A stretch of DNA of 8,820 bases. Origin: JAEUMW01 sp039807745 (GTDB taxonomy: Bacteria > Pseudomonadota > Gammaproteobacteria > Burkholderiales > JAEUMW01). Below the pieces are notes generated by a model, which worked only from the letters and a program-made list of their open reading frames with translations, was not told where the DNA came from and made no database searches. Every line of letters begins with the position of its first letter. Within the stretch, counting starts at the first letter, position 1. The stretch covers positions 1 to 8,820 of the forward strand of contig JBDHRV010000146.1 in the NCBI GenBank assembly GCA_039807745.1, given 5' to 3'. A program made the position numbers and the translations under genes. This document shows, in pieces, positions 6,124-8,820 of this stretch.

Positions 6124-7413
6124 TCAGCGGATCTTGCCCTGATACTTCGCCTTCTTGCCGAGCTGCTCTTCGATGCGCAGCAGCTGGTTGTACTTGGCGA
6201 TGCGATCGGTGCGCGACAGGCTGCCCGTCTTGATCTGACCGGCGCCGGTGCCGACGGCGAGATCGGCGATGAAGGAGTCTTCGGTCTCTCCGGAGCGGTG
6301 CGAGGAGATGACGCCGTAACCCGCCTTCTGCGCCATCTTGATGCAGTCGAGCGTCTCGGTCACGGTGCCGATCTGGTTGACCTTGATGAGGATCGCATTC
6401 GCCGCCCCCATGTCGATGCCCTGCTTGAGGCGCTCGGTGTTGGTCACAAAGAAATCGTCGCCGACGATCTGCAGCTTCTTGCCCATCGCCTTCGTGAACT
6501 TGACGTAGCCGTCCCAGTCGTTCTGGTCGAGGCCGTCCTCGATGGAGACGATGGGGTACTTCTTGCACCAGTCGGCGTACTTCGCAACCATGTCGTCCGC
6601 GGTGTAGAGCTTGTCGGGGTCGGACTTCCAGAACTTGTAGCCCTTGCGCTGCCCTTCGTCGAACAACTCCGAGGAAGCGCAGTCGAGCGCGATCGCAAGC
6701 TGCGACCCCGGCTTGTAGCCGGCGCTCGTGATCGCCTCCATCACCACTTCGAGGGCCTCGTCGTTGGTGAGGTCGGGCGCGAAGCCGCCTTCGTCGCCGA
6801 CCGAGGTCGCCTTCTTCGCCTTCTTGAGGATCCCCTTCAGCGTGTGGAACACCTCGGTGATCCAGCGCAGCCCCTCGGAGTAGGACGGTGCGCCCACCGG
6901 CATCACCATGAACTCCTGGAAGTCGATCATGTTGTCGGCGTGCTTGCCGCCGTTGATGATGTTGGCCATCGGCGTCGGCAGCACGAAATTCTTGTTCTTG
7001 TGCAGCTTGCCGATGTACTTCCACACCGGCATGCCGGAGACGTAGGCGCCCGCCACGCAGATGCCCATCGACGCGCCGAGGATGGCGTTGGCGCCGAGAC
7101 TGTTCTTGTTCGGTGTGCCATCGAGGTCGATCATCGCCTCGTCCAGGCCGCGCTGGTCGAGCGGATCCTTGCCCTTGAGTCGCTTGACGATCCTGGTGTT
7201 GACGTTGGCGACGGCCTGGGTGACGCCCTTGCCCACCCACTTCTTCTTGTCGCCGTCGCGCAGTTCGCAGGCCTCGTATTCGCCGGTGGAGGCGCCGCTC
7301 GGCACCGCGGCGCGGGCGACGAAACCATCGTCGAGGACGACGTCCACTTCCACGGTCGGGTTGCCGCGCGAGTCCAGGATCTGACGGCCGATGACCTTCG
7401 TGATTTTTGCCAT
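6124..7413 (-). CDS. eno: Enolase (phosphopyruvate hydratase)
   Basis: Enolase (429 residues) interconverts 2-phosphoglycerate and phosphoenolpyruvate in cytoplasmic glycolysis and gluconeogenesis. The N-terminal domain begins GRQILDSRGNPTVEV and has the mobile loop VPSGASTGEYEA (residues 38-49). The active-site set is complete: H158, E167, E208 (GDEGG), magnesium ligands D244, E292 and D319, then K344, the HRSGETEDS loop (H372, R373, S374) and K395 (QIKTGSLSR). The length is normal. The ATG at 7413 has AAGGGAG at 7419-7425. The frame is open up to 7617, but that upstream peptide resembles no enolase. The sequence ends KYQGKIR and lacks the AFYNLR-like tail I associate with betaproteobacterial enolases. 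Several segments (KKWVGKGVTQAVANVN, YADWCKKYPIVSIEDGLDQNDWDG) also look unlike them. Neighbours are not the common pyrG-kdsA and ftsB. Confidence 0.97.
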   Translation of the reverse strand: MAKITKVIGRQILDSRGNPTVEVDVVLDDGFVARAAVPSGASTGEYEACELRDGDKKKWVGKGVTQAVANVNTRIVKRLKGKDPLDQRGLDEAMIDLDGTPNKNSLGANAILGASMGICVAGAYVSGMPVWKYIGKLHKNKNFVLPTPMANIINGGKHADNMIDFQEFMVMPVGAPSYSEGLRWITEVFHTLKGILKKAKKATSVGDEGGFAPDLTNDEALEVVMEAITSAGYKPGSQLAIALDCASSELFDEGQRKGYKFWKSDPDKLYTADDMVAKYADWCKKYPIVSIEDGLDQNDWDGYVKFTKAMGKKLQIVGDDFFVTNTERLKQGIDMGAANAILIKVNQIGTVTETLDCIKMAQKAGYGVISSHRSGETEDSFIADLAVGTGAGQIKTGSLSRTDRIAKYNQLLRIEEQLGKKAKYQGKIR

Positions 7414-7443
7414 GACTGCTCCCTTGGTTGGAGGTGTTGGAGA

Positions 7444-7466
7444 ACGGGATTGCAGGCGCAACCCGT
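7444..7466 (-). promoter_or_regulatory. Hairpin in the enolase leader
   Basis: ACGGG-A-TTGC at 7444-7453 pairs with GCAACCCGT at 7458-7466, giving a nine-pair stem with one bulged base and a four-base loop (7454-7457). In the mRNA it would sit about 18 bases before the Shine-Dalgarno of eno. It has no following U-tract, so it is not a plain terminator of the upstream gene. A regulatory role is an inference. Confidence 0.4.
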
Positions 7467-7508
7467 GATTGCGGGCGTCGTTTTCCGTGTTCTTGGTCAG
7501 AACGAGTG

Positions 7509-7527
7509 GTGGAATTCTGGATTCCAC
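7509..7527 (-). promoter_or_regulatory. Inverted repeat just downstream of the eno promoter
   Basis: Two perfect seven-base arms, GTGGAAT and ATTCCAC, flank a five-base spacer (TCTGG). The element starts about six bases after the predicted transcription start of eno. That position would suit a repressor operator or a 5'-end stabilising hairpin. Either reading is inferred from position and symmetry only. Confidence 0.4.
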
Positions 7528-7539
7528 TTCATGGGCGCG

Positions 7540-7568
7540 AGTATTTCGGGTTTGCTCGTTCCGGTCAA
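7540..7568 (-). promoter_or_regulatory. Putative sigma70 promoter of enolase
   Basis: On the minus strand a -35 TTGACC (7563-7568, 5 of 6 to consensus) is followed after 17 bases by a -10 AATACT (7540-7545, 4 of 6). Transcription would start near 7533, giving a leader of about 120 nt before the eno ATG. It lies in the 233-bp gap between the hydrolase stop and eno, so enolase can be expressed independently of the hydrolase gene. Confidence 0.5.
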
Positions 7569-7646
7569 CCGTCGCTTGCACGCCGTCGCCTCGGTGTTCG
7601 CAGCCGGCACTATCCACCCGCTCAGCGAACTTCCGACTTTAGGACA

Positions 7647-8189
7647 CTAGCGGATGAACTCGCGGTTGACCTCGCGGAAAAGGTCCGTGCCGGCGCGCCG
7701 GAGCCACTCGAACGCCACCATCTCGCGCGACACCACCTCCGCCCCGCTGCGTGCCATGCGGGCGAGGGCCAGATCGCGGTCGAGCGGGCGACGCGAGCCG
7801 ACCGCCTCCGCGACCACGAACACCTTCTTTCCCGCCGCGCAAAGATCGAGCACCGTCTGCAAGACGCAGACATGCGCTTCGGTTCCGGTCACCACCCACT
7901 GCTGCCGCCCGAACAGCGGGAGTTGCTGCAGGACGGCATCGGTGACGCAGGAGAAGAAGACCTTTTCGACGAACGCGTCGGCCGGGAGCGCCTCACGCAG
8001 TGCCGGGACGCTTCGACCCAGGCCCTGCGGGTATTGCTCCGAAGCGACCACCGGGACCTGCATGCGCCGGGCGAGGCGGATCAGCCAGAGGCATTGCTCC
8101 AGCACGCGAGCACCGTCATGGATAACAGGCAGCAGCCGCTCCTGCACATCGACGATCAGCAGCACCGATCGCCCGGCTTCCATCAGCAT
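7647..8189 (-). CDS. Isochorismatase-family cysteine hydrolase
   Basis: This 180-residue cytoplasmic alpha/beta hydrolase belongs to the isochorismatase/cysteine hydrolase superfamily, closest in motif style to the ISOC1/ISOC2 type. The presumed catalytic triad is D14 (LLIVDVQE), K76 (FVEKVFFSC) and nucleophile C108 (TGTEAHVCVLQT). SEQYPQGLG (50-58) and AEAVGSRRPLDRDLALARM (127-145) are also typical of that branch. The length is normal for stand-alone members. Members hydrolyse isochorismate, nicotinamide, N-carbamoyl amides and other substrates; the substrate here cannot be read from the sequence, and there are no siderophore or NAD genes nearby to guide it. The ATG at 8189 is preferred to the one at 8183 because GGAGAG ends about six bases upstream of it. 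It is divergent from the secreted-protein gene at 8390. Confidence 0.9.
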   Translation of the reverse strand: MLMEAGRSVLLIVDVQERLLPVIHDGARVLEQCLWLIRLARRMQVPVVASEQYPQGLGRSVPALREALPADAFVEKVFFSCVTDAVLQQLPLFGRQQWVVTGTEAHVCVLQTVLDLCAAGKKVFVVAEAVGSRRPLDRDLALARMARSGAEVVSREMVAFEWLRRAGTDLFREVNREFIR

Positions 8190-8245
8190 GTTCGGCTCTC
8201 CGCAATGTAGGTCGAAACACTCGCCGTCCCAACGAAGTGTGAATA

Positions 8246-8266
8246 TTGCACAGATTTGCTGTGCAA
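8246..8266. promoter_or_regulatory. Perfect 8-5-8 palindrome, candidate operator
   Basis: TTGCACAG (8246-8253) and CTGTGCAA (8259-8266) are exact reverse complements separated by ATTTG. The element lies in the 200-bp divergent region, with its near edge 57 bases from the hydrolase start codon and 123 bases before the ATG at 8390. A 21-bp symmetric site in a divergent promoter region suggests binding by a dimeric regulator. No regulator gene is in the window, and I could not assign convincing -35/-10 boxes to either flanking gene. Confidence 0.5.
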
Positions 8267-8389
8267 CGGTGCGCAGAATTCCCGGTTACTCGAGCATAGA
8301 TTGGTCTCCAACACACCAACGATTCCCAGAAGGCCTGCGATAGCGGTGTGGGATATCAGGGCCAAGTTGCCAACGGATGGAGGCTCGAC

Positions 8390-8758
8390 ATGAACATCGG
8401 ACGATTCACCACACATTTCCACCTGGCGATAGCGGCCGGGGCGCTCACAGCCCTCTCCGCGGCCGCGCCAGCGCAGGCGGTCGACCAGGACGCGTGGCTG
8501 CAGCAGCAGCTTGCCGTCAGCGACGGGGGGTCATACTCGGCGTTCGTTCCCGGGGAGAAGAGCGCGGGCGGGTACGAGACCAACGCCCAAAGCGCATGGC
8601 TCGAGCAACAACTCGCCATCAGCGACGGCTCCGCGCCCGTCAGTGAGGGCGACGCAAGACGCGTCTATGCCGCTCCGAGTCCGAACGACGCAGTATCGAA
8701 CAGGCAGTTTGCGTTCGTCGAGCACGGGCTGCATCAGAGCGACGGCTGCAACGAGTAG
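8390..8758 (+). CDS. Small secreted protein with three WLxQQLAxSDG-like repeats
   Basis: No family is recognised. The 122-residue product has a clear Sec signal peptide: a short basic N-terminus, a hydrophobic Ala/Leu core at about residues 11-25, and cleavage after AQA at 30. The mature part of about 92 residues holds three imperfect 12-residue repeats: AWLQQQLAVSDG (35-46), AWLEQQLAISDG (69-80) and AFVEHGLHQSDG (108-119). They are separated by Gly/Ser/Ala/Pro-rich linkers. The mature protein is acidic, and its one cysteine, C120, is next to the C-terminus. The ATG at 8390 has GGAGG at 8379-8383 with a six-base spacer; a GTG at 8348 in frame has no such site and would bury the signal peptide. 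It is a monocistronic gene closed by the hairpin at 8771. A periplasmic or extracellular role is inferred from the signal peptide. Confidence 0.75.
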   Translation: MNIGRFTTHFHLAIAAGALTALSAAAPAQAVDQDAWLQQQLAVSDGGSYSAFVPGEKSAGGYETNAQSAWLEQQLAISDGSAPVSEGDARRVYAAPSPNDAVSNRQFAFVEHGLHQSDGCNE

Positions 8759-8770
8759 CACGGTATGGAG

Positions 8771-8796
8771 CGCCCCGCGCAAACCCGCGCGGGGCG
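8771..8796 (+). terminator. GC-rich hairpin after the secreted-protein gene
   Basis: CGCCCCGCGC (8771-8780) pairs perfectly with GCGCGGGGCG (8787-8796) across a six-base loop, 12 bases after the stop at 8758. The following bases are TATCAGCC, not a T-run, so this is a weak match to a classic intrinsic terminator but the likeliest transcript end here. Confidence 0.6.
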
Positions 8797-8820
8797 TATC
8801 AGCCAGCGGAATCTCCGTTC

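Noticed and set aside
7414..7617. N-terminal extension of enolase to an ATG at 7617
   Set aside because: The added 68 residues resemble no enolase; the ATG at 7413 has a proper ribosome binding site and gives the canonical N-terminus.
7596..7630. Terminator for the hydrolase gene (GCGAAC/GTTCGC pair)
   Set aside because: The arms are six bases with a 23-base loop and no T-run follows, so it is probably chance.
8239..8253. CRP-like site (TGTGA...CACA) next to the palindrome
   Set aside because: The half-site spacing and second half do not fit the CRP consensus; the overlapping 8-5-8 palindrome is the stronger signal.
8348..8389. GTG start at 8348 for the secreted protein
   Set aside because: It would place 14 polar residues before the signal peptide, and the strong GGAGG site serves the ATG at 8390.

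Overview
The window is about two-thirds G+C and densely coded. Every gene in it is bacterial. The split ccmH/ccmI arrangement, the NapC/NirT-type cytochrome and the overall codon style suggest a betaproteobacterium (Burkholderiales/Nitrosomonadales-like) or a close relative. No rRNA, tRNA or other phylogenetic marker is present, so this placement is an inference.

Layout. Positions 1-195 hold two full copies and one partial copy of a 78-bp tandem repeat rich in hairpins. From 196 to 5687 on the + strand runs a compact cytochrome c maturation (System I) operon: ccmD, ccmE, ccmF, ccmG, ccmH, ccmI. A tetraheme NapC/NirT/NrfH-type membrane cytochrome gene is joined directly to its end. Most junctions are 1-, 4- or 17-base overlaps, so the block is almost certainly one transcript with coupled translation. 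Its promoter lies outside the window, and ccmA, ccmB and most or all of ccmC would be expected just upstream. After a 24-bp convergent gap the - strand carries, in transcription order, an isochorismatase-family cysteine hydrolase (8189-7647), enolase (7413-6124) and an unrecognised 128-residue protein (6098-5712). Enolase has its own plausible sigma70-type promoter and a structured leader of about 120 nt. From 8390 to 8758 on the + strand lies a small secreted protein with three WLxQQLAxSDG-like repeats, followed by a strong GC hairpin. The 200-bp divergent region before it holds a perfect 8-5-8 palindrome.

How the genes work together. CcmD (with CcmABC upstream) loads heme onto the chaperone CcmE. 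CcmG and CcmH handle the apocytochrome cysteines. CcmF, CcmH and CcmI form the heme lyase. The tetraheme cytochrome at the operon's end is a client that needs this machinery and would carry electrons from membrane quinol to a periplasmic reductase not encoded here. Enolase and the hydrolase are unrelated cytoplasmic functions on the other strand.

Most of the window is ordinary. The points most worth a second look are the 78-bp repeat abutting ccmD, the CxxxCH first heme site of the cytochrome, the atypical enolase and its leader, the palindromic operator candidate, and the repeat-bearing secreted protein. I see no clear sign of a wholly new multi-gene system.
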